A stretch of DNA of 64,000 nt, taken from NCBI RefSeq assembly GCF_005233875.1, contig NZ_SZPZ01000001.1, forward strand, positions 1,364,001-1,428,000. The letters run 5' to 3'. Of this stretch, positions 23,808 through 31,682 are shown in pieces. Both the position numbers and the translations under genes were made by a program. How positions within the stretch are numbered: the stretch's first letter is position 1; each line of letters opens with the position of its first letter. This stretch comes from Kribbella jiaozuonensis. GTDB taxonomy: Bacteria > Actinomycetota > Actinomycetes > Propionibacteriales > Kribbellaceae. The notes beneath the pieces were generated by a model. The model did no database searches, had not been told where the DNA came from, and saw only the letters and a program-made list of their open reading frames with translations.

Positions 23808-26681
23808 GTGGATCCGAAAATGCAGGACGTATTGCTCCATCTGGCGCGCCATTTCACGACCGAGAACGCTCCGGCACTTAGCGCGCCCTTCGACGTCCCG
23901 GGGCTGGACGAGCTGCTGGATGTGCAGCCGTCCCTGGAACGCCTGGCGAGCCTCGACTATATCGAGGCCGAGCGCGTGGACGGACATAGAGTTCTGCTGA
24001 TCACCGATCTCACGCCTGCCGGTTGGGACGCGGTCTTCAGTCTCACGGCGAGGCTCGCTGGCGGTGCTTTTACAGTCAGTGAGCAGGTGGCCGGTCAGCA
24101 GGAGAGCAGCTCCGAGTCAGTTGACGTCCAAAGCATGGCACTTGAGGCGCTGGATGCCGGAGATCTGGTGGCGGCGAAGACGCTTTTGCGCCGAATCACA
24201 CCTCCCGAGCCTGTTGTCCAGCATCTCCTGGGAAAGATCGCGCTACGCGAAGGGGACCTTGAGGAGGCCCGTGCTTTGATGGCCGACGCGGCTGCGTCTG
24301 GCGTCGACGAAGCCAACCGCGATCTTGGATTCGTGCACGAGCAGCTGGCGGAACTCGATGCCGCCGCAGCGGCATACAGCCGCGCGGCAGAGTCAGGCAG
24401 TATCCATGCCTATCGCGATCTCATCCGCGTGTACGAGATGCAGGGGAATGAAGAAGCGGCGGCCGCCTGGCGACACCGCCTGGACGATCATATTGACACG
24501 GCCCAAGGTGGGCGGCGCCTCGTCATCCCGTCGATCACAGGTGACGCAGTCGAGGGCCGTCCGGACCTTCTTGAGATCGACGGCGATGCCCAGGCGCTCG
24601 CGGCTCTGATCGCGTCCAAGCAGCTCGAGCCCCCGCTAGCAGTCGGCCTGTACGGCGAGTGGGGCAGCGGCAAGACGTTCTTTATGAAGCGTGTTCAGAA
24701 GAACATCGATTTGTTGGCGGCTCGAAGTCGTGCCGAGGAGGCGGTCTTTCACTCCGGAATCGAACATGTCTGGTTCAGCGCCTGGCACTATGCGGAGGGA
24801 AATCTATGGGCAAGCCTTCTCCACCATGTGTTCGCCTCCCTGCATCCGCAGAAGTCGCGCTATCGCGCGGCGTTCGATGCAGCGGTCGAGAGCGTAGGAG
24901 GCGCTCGGCAAATGACTTCCGCGGCGACGGCCGAGGTCGTTGCGGCCAACGCGCGCCTGGAGACGGCGAACCATGCGATCGTCGACGCCGAAACGCGCCA
25001 CGAGAAGGCACTGCAGAAGGCCCGTCAGTTGCGTGGTAGAGATCTGTGGACTGCCGTCGAGTTGCGGGCCTCGGAGCAAGGTCTCACCGATGAACTCGTC
25101 CGGGCCGCCAACGAGCTCGGGGTCCCGGCCCTGGTAGAGACAGCACACGATGTTTGGACGACCGCTCAGCGTGTAGGCGAATTGGCGACGCGAGCAAGAG
25201 TCCTTGCAACCTCGGGGCCTCGGTATCGAACGCCGCTGGCCTACGCCGTCTACGCCGCCGTGCTGGTTGGTGTTGGCGGCATCGTGCTCGGCGATTGGCT
25301 CCGCGACCACGATCAATGGGTCGGAACAATGGCTGCAGTTCTGGCCCAGGTGGTCGCGATCGGCTCTGCGGTTGGTACATGGTTAACACGCCAGGCGGCG
25401 CTAGCTCGGAAGTTGCTTGCCCCGGCCGAGGCCTTGCAGCAATCACTCGAAGAGCGCCTGCTGCGGCTGAAGGCGGAGCACGATACAGAGGTCAGGAAAC
25501 TAGAGAAGCTGGCGGAAATCGCCGCGGCCGAGCTCGCCGCAGCGCAGGCTGAGCTGATGAACGCCGAGCAGGCGCTTCGTGATGCAACTGCGGCTAAGGC
25601 AGAGCTCACCGGGGAGGTGTTGCTACGACGGTACCTTGCGGAACGTGCCAGCAGCGGGGACTACGAGCGGTACATGGGTGTCATCGCCCTCGCTCACCGG
25701 GATCTACGCGATCTTGATGAGCATCTTCGAGCAGCTCTTCTTGACCGCGGTGGCGAGGAACACACGCTGGACCGGATTGTCTTGTACATCGATGACCTGG
25801 ATCGGTGTAATCCGACCACTGTGACTGACGTCCTCGACGCAGTCCACCTGCTCCTCGCTTTGCGTCTGTTCGTCGTTGTCGTCGGTGTGGATCCGCGGTG
25901 GTTGAGGCAGTCTCTGCGCGAAAGGCATCCGTCGCTCCTCGGCCAGCCAGGGAAGCCTACCTGGACGTCTCCTACAGACTATTTGGAGAAGATCTTCAAC
26001 CTCACCTATACCCTGCCTCACATGGATCCGCGCCGCGCCGCGCATCTCCTGACCAGCGTTGCCAGAGAAATACAAGGAAACGCTGCAGAACCGGGTTCTG
26101 CCGGGGGGCAGTCCACAAGGTATTTGGCGCCACCGGTGACATCATCCGACGGGCCGGACCAGGCCACCACCGGCTCAGTCGCAGATCAAGTTGTAGACAT
26201 AGATGTCTATGGTGAATTGGCTGAAGCGCTCACCTTGCGGGAAGGTGAGATTTTGGCGCTGGCGGACGTTGCTCCCTTGGTTTCGGACTCGCCGCGTCGG
26301 GCCAAGCGGTTCTTGAGCATCTACCTAATCGTCAAGGCGCGGGTCCTCGCTGACCGCAACCTGCGCTATCGGTTGGTGGGTCCGAGCGGGGAGGCCGATG
26401 CCGAGCGCGGCTCGCTCCTGCTGCTGGCAATCGCTCTTTGCATGGGAACGCCGTCGACCATCGCGGCATTGGTCCAGGACCCCGACATAGACCGCTCGTC
26501 CGATCTTGAGTCGGTTCTGCTGTCGACGGACGTCGATTCTGAGCGAGGAAAGCTACTGGCCTTCCTGGAATGGCGAAGCACCAGCGCTCGACGTATCACC
26601 TTCGACGAAATTCTCGGGTGGGTGTCGACCATCAAGCCGTTCCTGCCGTTGGGGTTCGACGAACTGCGCGCTGTGTCGTGA
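23808..26681 (+). CDS. KAP-family P-loop NTPase with inserted membrane helices
   Basis: This is a 957-residue protein. Residues 1-85 look like a winged-helix or effector-associated module. Residues 100-240 are helical TPR/Sel1-like repeats (AKTLLRRI, EEARALMADAAA). The Walker A GLYGEWGSGKT lies near residue 280 and the Walker B IVLYIDDLDRCNP near 657. The roughly 370 residues between them contain coiled coil, two membrane helices (YAVYAAVLVGVGGIVLGDWL near 479, MAAVLAQVVAIGSAVGTWLT near 508) and more coiled coil. Membrane helices inserted in the NTPase are the hallmark of KAP proteins such as F-plasmid PifA, a phage-exclusion protein. GC and codon choice are lower than neighbours, suggesting transfer. 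The role is probably defence or signalling. Confidence 0.85.
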   Translation: MDPKMQDVLLHLARHFTTENAPALSAPFDVPGLDELLDVQPSLERLASLDYIEAERVDGHRVLLITDLTPAGWDAVFSLTARLAGGAFTVSEQVAGQQESSSESVDVQSMALEALDAGDLVAAKTLLRRITPPEPVVQHLLGKIALREGDLEEARALMADAAASGVDEANRDLGFVHEQLAELDAAAAAYSRAAESGSIHAYRDLIRVYEMQGNEEAAAAWRHRLDDHIDTAQGGRRLVIPSITGDAVEGRPDLLEIDGDAQALAALIASKQLEPPLAVGLYGEWGSGKTFFMKRVQKNIDLLAARSRAEEAVFHSGIEHVWFSAWHYAEGNLWASLLHHVFASLHPQKSRYRAAFDAAVESVGGARQMTSAATAEVVAANARLETANHAIVDAETRHEKALQKARQLRGRDLWTAVELRASEQGLTDELVRAANELGVPALVETAHDVWTTAQRVGELATRARVLATSGPRYRTPLAYAVYAAVLVGVGGIVLGDWLRDHDQWVGTMAAVLAQVVAIGSAVGTWLTRQAALARKLLAPAEALQQSLEERLLRLKAEHDTEVRKLEKLAEIAAAELAAAQAELMNAEQALRDATAAKAELTGEVLLRRYLAERASSGDYERYMGVIALAHRDLRDLDEHLRAALLDRGGEEHTLDRIVLYIDDLDRCNPTTVTDVLDAVHLLLALRLFVVVVGVDPRWLRQSLRERHPSLLGQPGKPTWTSPTDYLEKIFNLTYTLPHMDPRRAAHLLTSVAREIQGNAAEPGSAGGQSTRYLAPPVTSSDGPDQATTGSVADQVVDIDVYGELAEALTLREGEILALADVAPLVSDSPRRAKRFLSIYLIVKARVLADRNLRYRLVGPSGEADAERGSLLLLAIALCMGTPSTIAALVQDPDIDRSSDLESVLLSTDVDSERGKLLAFLEWRSTSARRITFDEILGWVSTIKPFLPLGFDELRAVS

Positions 26682-26709
26682 CCGACGATAGCCGCAGCAA
26701 CGTGCGTGC

Positions 26710-27341
26710 TTATACGTCCGAGAGGCGGGCGATGGTCGCGGAAGCTCGAGGACTATCGGGACTGGGCTCTCGCGCAGGGGTTGCTGAATGCCAAAACGAT
26801 GCGCGACTGGCCACCCGCGGGGCGTGCCGACTACGGGTGAAGCCAGGAAGGCATCGCTCGCGCCGGTAACCGTCGTACGAGTGAACGGGGAGCAGGAACC
26901 TGCTGTTCCTGTCTGGTCGTCGGGTTCTGCGAGCACGCCGTCGGCGCCGTTGGCGTTGACCGACCGGGAGCGGAACCCGTTCGGCCGGTTCGTGCAGCCT
27001 TCGAGGTCGGTGAAGGGAGGAGACATCGAGACCGTCACGGACGAGTGCCAGTGACCGAGACGGCATGAATACGACGAATCGATCCCTCCTGATCGGCGAG
27101 GGCTGCTGACAGAAGTCGGCGTACACGTCGTCTCCGAACACCGCTGCCAGGCCGATCGTCAGACCCAGCATGGCCGCGGCGATGGCAAAGAACGCGGCGC
27201 CGCCAGGGCATGATTCCATATCCGCAGCGGAGATCTCGGTCCCGGTCGTCGAGGCCGATTCGTGGCCGGCATCACCATGTCGCAAACGACCGCTCCTTGT
27301 ACGAACACACCCTGGACCCATGACTTGTCGTTCACCGGCAC
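26710..27341 (-). pseudogene. Decayed PfkB-family kinase copy
   Basis: Pieces of this stretch match the intact kinase at 29096-30145 in different frames. The start has GAGGAG and VFVQGAVVCDMVMPA. After a frameshift near 27270 comes TTGTEISAADMESCPGG and GLTIGLAAVFGDDVYADFC. After a large internal deletion come VTGASDAFLASPVVGTPRGW and the C-terminal ASATIARLSDV. The intact gene is about 1.05 kb; this remnant is 0.63 kb. The central substrate-binding part is lost, so it cannot make an active kinase. It shows that the kinase/membrane-protein block was duplicated. Confidence 0.85.
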
Positions 27342-27350
27342 GATTACTCC

Positions 27351-27400
27351 TCAGCGGTTGTCAGCGGTTGTCAGCGGTTGTCAGCGGTTGTCAGCGGTTG
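27351..27400. repeat. Five perfect 10-bp tandem repeats
   Basis: TCAGCGGTTG is repeated five times without error, followed by one degenerate unit (ctagcggtgt). The array sits just upstream of the kinase pseudogene start and 85 bp upstream of the first membrane-protein gene. The unit is one helical turn and is not a multiple of three, so slippage would change promoter geometry and not a reading frame. Confidence 0.95.
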
Positions 27401-27485
27401 CTAGCGGTGTGTGGTCATCCGTAGCATCGTCGTTCCGCTACGGTTACAGACTTCGGAGGACCACCATGCGCCCAGGGGAGGATCG

Positions 27486-27938
27486 GTGATTCCCGGCTGG
27501 CTATCGACGATCGCATTTCTCCTGACCGTGCTTAGTCCTGTCATTCTCGTTGCATGCGTGCTGCTCGGTTCGTATCTGACGCGAATGTCGGATCGCGATC
27601 GAGACGTGTGGCGCCATCGAGAAGAGACCATGCGGACGGTGCGCTGGGCTGTAGAGCACATCCTGGCCGATGAAACGGCCGGCGTGGACGCCGGCATCGT
27701 GACGTTACGATCACTGATGAGATCGGAGCTCCTGCAGCCAGAGGACTACGACCTCGTGGCCGCACTGACTGCAACTGCGGCCATCGACCGAGTCGGTTCG
27801 GCTCCGTCCCAGCGGGAGATCGAGTTGGCGCAGTTGCACGTCGAATCCGCCAGGCGTGCTGGGCGCGCCCCTGAGCCCGCCATTGCCCGTATTGCCAGCC
27901 TGGGGTCGAAGAAGACCCGACCCGGCGGGTCTGGGTGA
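27486..27938 (+). CDS. Small membrane protein, paralogue 1, fused to partner domain
   Basis: This is a 150-residue protein. An N-terminal helix (LSTIAFLLTVLSPVILVACVLLGSYL) is followed by the family core (WRHREETMRTVRWAVEHILA, then TLRSLMRSELLQPEDYDLVAAL). The C-terminal 45 residues (REIELAQLHVESARRAGRAP then EPAIARIASL) match the separate 54-residue protein encoded at 30629. So two genes of the third copy are one gene here. GGGGAGG precedes the GTG start. Function unknown. It probably sits in the membrane with a cytoplasmic tail. Confidence 0.75.
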   Translation: MIPGWLSTIAFLLTVLSPVILVACVLLGSYLTRMSDRDRDVWRHREETMRTVRWAVEHILADETAGVDAGIVTLRSLMRSELLQPEDYDLVAALTATAAIDRVGSAPSQREIELAQLHVESARRAGRAPEPAIARIASLGSKKTRPGGSG

Positions 27939-27960
27939 AGTCTCGTCGGGTGGTGCTGTC

Positions 27961-27979
27961 GGCAACCGTGTTGGTTGCC
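27961..27979. repeat. Inverted repeat after membrane-protein gene 1
   Basis: GGCAACC-gtgtt-GGTTGCC is a perfect 7+7 inverted repeat, 22 bp past the stop of paralogue 1 and about 90 bp before paralogue 2. There is no T-tract. It could be a weak terminator or an operator. Confidence 0.45.
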
Positions 27980-28047
27980 AACTGCGGTCGGTGGAATGCT
28001 TTTTCGTACATACCTCGATTGACCAGAACCCAGACGCGGGAGGATAC

Positions 28048-28071
28048 ATGAGCGCGAGAGTGTCTTCGTGA
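28048..28071 (+). CDS. Seven-codon leader ORF coupled to paralogue 2
   Basis: An ATG with a good Shine-Dalgarno (GGGAGG at 28038-28043) opens the reading frame MSARVSS and stops at TGA 28069-28071. That stop overlaps the GTG start of the membrane-protein gene (28068). The main gene itself has no close ribosome site, so it is probably translated by coupling from this leader. Confidence 0.4.
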   Translation: MSARVSS

Positions 28072-28376
28072 CTCCGGCTTGGATGGCCGTGGTGTGTCTC
28101 GTCGTAGCCGGCCTAAGTCCGGTGCTCGCAATCGGTGGCGTGGCATTGGGGGCTTACCTAGTGCGTAAGACGGACAGGCAGCTAGATAGTTGGCAGCACC
28201 GTGAGGAGACGATGCGGATGGCGCGGTGGGCGGTAGACCAGGTCATCGCCGGTGACGAGGCCAGTATGGATGCAGGTGTGGTGGCGTTGCGCTCGTTGCT
28301 CCGATCCGAGCTCCTGCAGCCGGAGGACTACGACCTGGTTGCTGCCTTGACAGCCGCGATTGAGGGCGGACGGTGA
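28068..28376 (+). CDS. Small membrane protein, paralogue 2 (no partner)
   Basis: This 102-residue paralogue has a membrane helix (WMAVVCLVVAGLSPVLAIGG) and the family core (WQHREETMRMARWAVDQVIA, then ALRSLLRSELLQPEDYDLVA). It ends soon after the ALTAA segment and lacks the partner domain found in paralogues 1 and 3. Upstream it shares the block GTGGAATGCT-n4-CGTA with paralogue 3 (27991 and 30192), so the 5' region was duplicated too. Function unknown. Confidence 0.72.
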   Translation: MTPAWMAVVCLVVAGLSPVLAIGGVALGAYLVRKTDRQLDSWQHREETMRMARWAVDQVIAGDEASMDAGVVALRSLLRSELLQPEDYDLVAALTAAIEGGR

Positions 28377-28444
28377 GGTCGGTCGATCGGTGGCACATTG
28401 CGGAATAGCGCAATCGCGTTTGGTCAAAAATACTCACCCGGGCG

Positions 28445-28999
28445 TTAGCCCACTTTCGGCGTACATCGTTCGAGCACGCGGTCGAGTTGGCCGAGACGGC
28501 GACCTCGACCTGCTTCGCGATGAACGCCACGTGCGAACCGTCGATGACCTGGGCGATGGCATCCATCCGTTCCCAGAAACGTCGCGGACTCGGGACGGAT
28601 GGCGTTTGTCGTGGGCCGATGGCCCTGACCGAGCGACCGCTCGCCGCGCAAGCAGGTCCGCGGGACCTTCTGCGCGTGGCGTACTCGCACCGGCGGGGTG
28701 GTCCGTCGGCCGCGAGTGGACGCGAGCATCGAGGTCGGCAAAGGCGCTTGGAGTTCGACGAGGGTCTCGCGGGCGTCGAGCCCCCAGGTAGCCAGATAGA
28801 CCAAGCGGCTCGCGTTGGCGAGATCGGCGGACGCCCGGGTGATGACGGCACCGCTGTACGAATGACCGACCAGCTCGACCGGGCCGTCGATTGCCGCCAC
28901 GAACGTGCGGACACAGGCGGTCGAAGCGCAGGCCGCAGGGCGGGTCGGCGAAGGCGCCGTGGACCAGGACGACCGTCGGGTGCGTTGCAGGTCTGACAT
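28445..28999 (-). pseudogene. Alpha/beta hydrolase remnant
   Basis: The start MSDLQRTP-VVLVHGAFADP is in one frame. The nucleophile elbow DGPVELVGHSYSGAVITRAS, with LVYLATWGLDARETLVELQA after it, is in another. The C-terminal DGSHVAFIAKQVEVAV is in a third. The lid region between the first strand and the elbow is deleted. Together these are the pieces of a common short-chain alpha/beta hydrolase (about 230 aa) broken by frameshifts and a deletion. Confidence 0.75.
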
Positions 29000-29095
29000 G
29001 GGAATCGACCGCTTCTGATTGCCGGGGGCCACGATCGGCACCTCGAACCCAGCCATCGGCGGGCGGCGCCCCACATCAGGCAGATAGGTGATCCT

Positions 29096-30145
29096 TCAGG
29101 CGTCCGACTGGCGCGCGATGGTCGCGGACGCCCGCCGCACGATCGGGACCGGCCCGGCGGGGAGCACGTCGCCGACGAACGTGTAGTGCTCGAGGATGGC
29201 CGGGTCGACGTCGCCCGGCCGGTGCCGGCTGTGGTCGCGGACCCAGTCGATGATGTCGCCCCAGCCCGGCGCCGCGAGCGATCCGCCGAAGTGCTGGACC
29301 GACAGGCCGGCGCAGAGGTTGCTGAACGCAAGCCGATGAGCCAGCGGCCAGCCGCGGAGCGTCCCGAGCACGAGCGACGCGAGGAAGACGTCGCCGGCAC
29401 CCGTCGGGTCGTACGAGCGGACCGGCAGCGCCGGCACCTGCTCCTCCTCGCCGGTCGTCGAGTCGATCGCCAGTACGCCGTCCGCGCCGTTCGTCACGAC
29501 TGCCAGCGGCACCCGCTCGGCCAGCTTGTGCAGGGCGGCCTTCGGCGTGTCGGTCCGCGTGTACGACATCGCCTCGGTCGCGTTCGGCGTGAACGCGTAG
29601 AACCCTTCCAGTACGTCGAGAACGGCCGGCGACCACTCGTCCGTCGGATCCCACCCGACGTCACCGAACAGCAGCGCACCGGACTCGCGTGCCTCGACCG
29701 TCCAGCCGGGCAACTCGTCGGCGACCGGCACGATCGCGGACCGTGTCTTCAGGCCGGGACCGACCAGTTTGCTCGGGTCGCCGGGCGCCTCGTGGGCATG
29801 CGTGACCATCGCGCGATCCCGGTCGATCGACATCGAGACGGTGACGGGCGAGTGCCAGTGGCCGATCCGTCGCGAATGGGACAGGTCCACACCCTCCTGG
29901 TCGGCCAGGGTCCGCCAGCAGAAGTCGGCGTACACGTCGTCACCGAAGACGGCGGCCAGGCCGCTCTTCAGGCCGAGCCGGGCGGCCGCGATCGCGAAGT
30001 TCGCGACGCCGCCGGGGCAGGACCCCATACCTTCTGCGAAGATCTCGGTCCCGGTGGTCGGGGCGGTTTCCAGGCCGGTCATCACGATGTCGTAGAACAC
30101 GGTCCCTTGTACGAACACGTCGTACATGTCGGGTTCGTCGGTCAC
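29096..30145 (-). CDS. PfkB/ribokinase-family carbohydrate kinase
   Basis: This 349-residue kinase phosphorylates a sugar or nucleoside with ATP. GSCPGGVANFAIAAARLGLK is the first PfkB signature (substrate pocket). YDPTGAGDVFLASLVLG is the second, with the anion-hole GAGD and catalytic Asp. FTPNATEAM and VVTNGADGVLAID are the other usual blocks. I chose GTG 30145, which has AAGGAG 10 nt upstream; an ATG at 30166 and one at 30127 are in frame. It is divergent from membrane-protein paralogue 3 and has a pseudogene copy at 26.7-27.3 kb. The sugar substrate is unknown. Confidence 0.88.
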   Translation of the reverse strand: MTDEPDMYDVFVQGTVFYDIVMTGLETAPTTGTEIFAEGMGSCPGGVANFAIAAARLGLKSGLAAVFGDDVYADFCWRTLADQEGVDLSHSRRIGHWHSPVTVSMSIDRDRAMVTHAHEAPGDPSKLVGPGLKTRSAIVPVADELPGWTVEARESGALLFGDVGWDPTDEWSPAVLDVLEGFYAFTPNATEAMSYTRTDTPKAALHKLAERVPLAVVTNGADGVLAIDSTTGEEEQVPALPVRSYDPTGAGDVFLASLVLGTLRGWPLAHRLAFSNLCAGLSVQHFGGSLAAPGWGDIIDWVRDHSRHRPGDVDPAILEHYTFVGDVLPAGPVPIVRRASATIARQSDA

Positions 30146-30189
30146 GGTGACACCGCTCCTTGTCATCCTGGGTCAGCTTTGTCGGTGGC

Positions 30190-30213
30190 GGGTGGAATGC
30201 TCCTTCGTAACAT
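30190..30213 (+). promoter_or_regulatory. Conserved upstream block of paralogue 3
   Basis: The sequence GGTGGAATGCTCCTTCGTAA then CATC here has a close match upstream of paralogue 2 (27990-28012). The space to each ribosome site is similar. Non-coding conservation between the two copies suggests a promoter or regulator site, although it could simply be recent duplication. Confidence 0.4.
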
Positions 30214-30252
30214 CATCAGCCGGTCAAAACCATGCAATTGGGAGGCGCGTGC

Positions 30253-30636
30253 GTGATCCCCACCTGGATCTCGATCGTCGGCGTCGTGATGACGGTGCTC
30301 AGTCCGCTGCTCGCGCTCGGCGGCGTCTTCCTCGGGTCGTACCTGGTCCGCAAGTCCGACCGTGAGCTCGACACCTGGCGGCACCGGGAGGAGACGATGC
30401 GGATGGTCCGCTGGGCGGTCGAGCAGATCCTCGACGGCGAGGACGACGCGGGCACGGACGCCGGTGTGGTGACGCTGCGCTCACTCATGCGGTCGGAGTT
30501 GTTACAGCCGGAGGACTACGACCTGGTCGCCGCGCTGACCGCCGCGGTAGCGATCGACCGGGTCGGCGCGGCCGCGTACGCTGATATTGCGGATGCAGAC
30601 ATCGAGGTCGTCGAGGGAGACAGTGACAATGGCTGA
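30253..30636 (+). CDS. Small membrane protein, paralogue 3
   Basis: This 127-residue protein has an N-terminal helix (VVMTVLSPLLALGGVFLGSY) and the family core WRHREETMRMVRWAVEQILD then TLRSLMRSELLQPEDYDLVA. The tail is acidic (DADIEVVEGDSDNG). GTG start after GGGAGG. It overlaps the next small gene by 8 bp, so the two are made together. I do not recognise a characterised family. The R-E-E-T-M-R-W-A core and the single helix suggest a membrane-anchored adaptor or sensor. Confidence 0.78.
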   Translation: MIPTWISIVGVVMTVLSPLLALGGVFLGSYLVRKSDRELDTWRHREETMRMVRWAVEQILDGEDDAGTDAGVVTLRSLMRSELLQPEDYDLVAALTAAVAIDRVGAAAYADIADADIEVVEGDSDNG

Positions 30637-30793
30637 GAAGAAGACCGTGAAGGTCTCCCGCCAGGCCGTCGAGCTGGCCCGGTTGCATGTCGAGGCTGCC
30701 CGCAAGGCCGGCCGCAAACCCGATGCCGGCGTCGCGCGGATCGCGAGCGCCCGGCCGGGCAACGGCGCGGGTGCCGCGCCGGCTCCTGCCTGA
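30629..30793 (+). CDS. 54-residue partner protein of paralogue 3
   Basis: This is a short basic helical protein (MAEKKTVKVSRQAVELARLH, then VEAARKAGRKPDAGVARIAS) with an Ala/Pro-rich end. Its ATG overlaps the stop of the membrane-protein gene by 8 bp and has GAGGGAGA upstream. The same sequence is fused to the end of paralogue 1, which implies that the two proteins act together. No known family is recognised. Confidence 0.72.
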   Translation: MAEKKTVKVSRQAVELARLHVEAARKAGRKPDAGVARIASARPGNGAGAAPAPA

Positions 30794-30881
30794 GGCGCCG
30801 TACGAGCGTTTCAAACGCACCGGGTATCGGACGCGCCCGTACGGACCGGCAGGCCTGGTCGGCGGCACGCCCGGGAGCGCC

Positions 30882-30887
30882 TAGACT
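30882..30887 (+). promoter_or_regulatory. Possible -10 element before ftsE
   Basis: TAGACT fits the actinobacterial -10 consensus and lies 86 bp before the ftsE start, in a 180-bp region without genes. No good -35 box is visible, so this is tentative. Confidence 0.3.
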
Positions 30888-30973
30888 GATCGCCGGCCGC
30901 TCCGGTGGCGTACGGTGCACTTCGTGGTTACCGTCGCGCCGCTTCCTGTTCCCGACCACGGCCGGATGATCCC

Positions 30974-31663
30974 GTGATCCGCTTCGAGAATGTGTCCAAG
31001 ACGTACGAGGGCCAGTCCAAGGCCGCTCTGCTGAACGTCAACGTCGAGATCGAGAAAGGCGAGTTCGTCTTCCTGGTCGGCACCTCCGGGTCCGGCAAGT
31101 CGACGTTCCTGCGCCTGGTACTGCGTGAGCACCGGACCACCCGCGGTCACATCATGGTCGCCGGCAAGGACCTGAACCGGCTGGCCAGCTGGCGGATCCC
31201 GCAGATGCGCCGCCAGATCGGGACCGTGTTCCAGGACTTCCGGCTGCTGCCGAACAAGACCGTCGCGGAGAACGTGGCGTTCGCGCTGCAGGTGATCGGC
31301 AAGCCCCGCTCGCACATCCGCAAGACCGTTCCCGAGGTGCTCGAGCTGGTCGGCCTGGACGGCAAGGAAGACCGGATGCCGGACGAGCTGTCCGGCGGTG
31401 AGCAGCAGCGGGTGGCGATCGCCCGCGCGTTCGTGAACCGGCCGATGATCCTGATCGCCGACGAGCCGACCGGAAACCTCGACCCGGGGACGTCGGTCGG
31501 CATCATGAAGCTGCTGGACCGGATCAACCGCACCGGAACGACCGTGGTGATGGCCACCCACGACGTGTCGATCGTGGACCAGATGCGCAAGCGCGTGATC
31601 GAGCTGGAGAACGGCCACGTCGTCCGCGACGAGTCGCGCGGCGTCTACGGCTACCAGCACTGA
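30974..31663 (+). CDS. ftsE: Cell division ATP-binding protein FtsE
   Basis: This 229-residue ABC ATPase pairs with FtsX to activate murein hydrolases at the septum. Walker A is GTSGSGKST (near residue 36), the Q-loop is [15 protein letters not shown], the signature is [15 protein letters not shown] and Walker B is [11 protein letters not shown], with the switch His in ATHDVSIV. The GTG start at 30974 gives the usual [12 protein letters not shown] beginning; upstream open frame is not coding. It is followed by ftsX 19 bp later. Confidence 0.96.
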   Translation: MIRFENVSKTYEGQSKAALLNVNVEIEKGEFVFLVGTSGSGKSTFLRLVLREHRTTRGHIMVAGKDLNRLASWRIPQMRRQIGTVFQDFRLLPNKTVAENVAFALQVIGKPRSHIRKTVPEVLELVGLDGKEDRMPDELSGGEQQRVAIARAFVNRPMILIADEPTGNLDPGTSVGIMKLLDRINRTGTTVVMATHDVSIVDQMRKRVIELENGHVVRDESRGVYGYQH

Positions 31664-31682
31664 CCAGGGGACTGACTGACTG

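Noticed and set aside
27351..27400. Possible CRISPR array
   Set aside because: The repeat is 10 bp with no spacers and no cas genes nearby.
28377..29095. A real 385-codon gene on the minus strand covering 28243-29400
   Set aside because: It is a chance frame joining antisense of paralogue 2, the hydrolase remnant and part of the kinase; homology to a hydrolase is spread over three frames.
30190..30213. ECF sigma promoter (GGAAT and CGTAA)
   Set aside because: The two elements are only 7 bp apart, too close for a -35/-10 pair; kept only as a conserved block.
30905..30973. Longer N-terminus for FtsE
   Set aside because: The extra 23 residues do not match FtsE proteins, which begin at the IRFENVSK segment; GTG 30974 fits the family.
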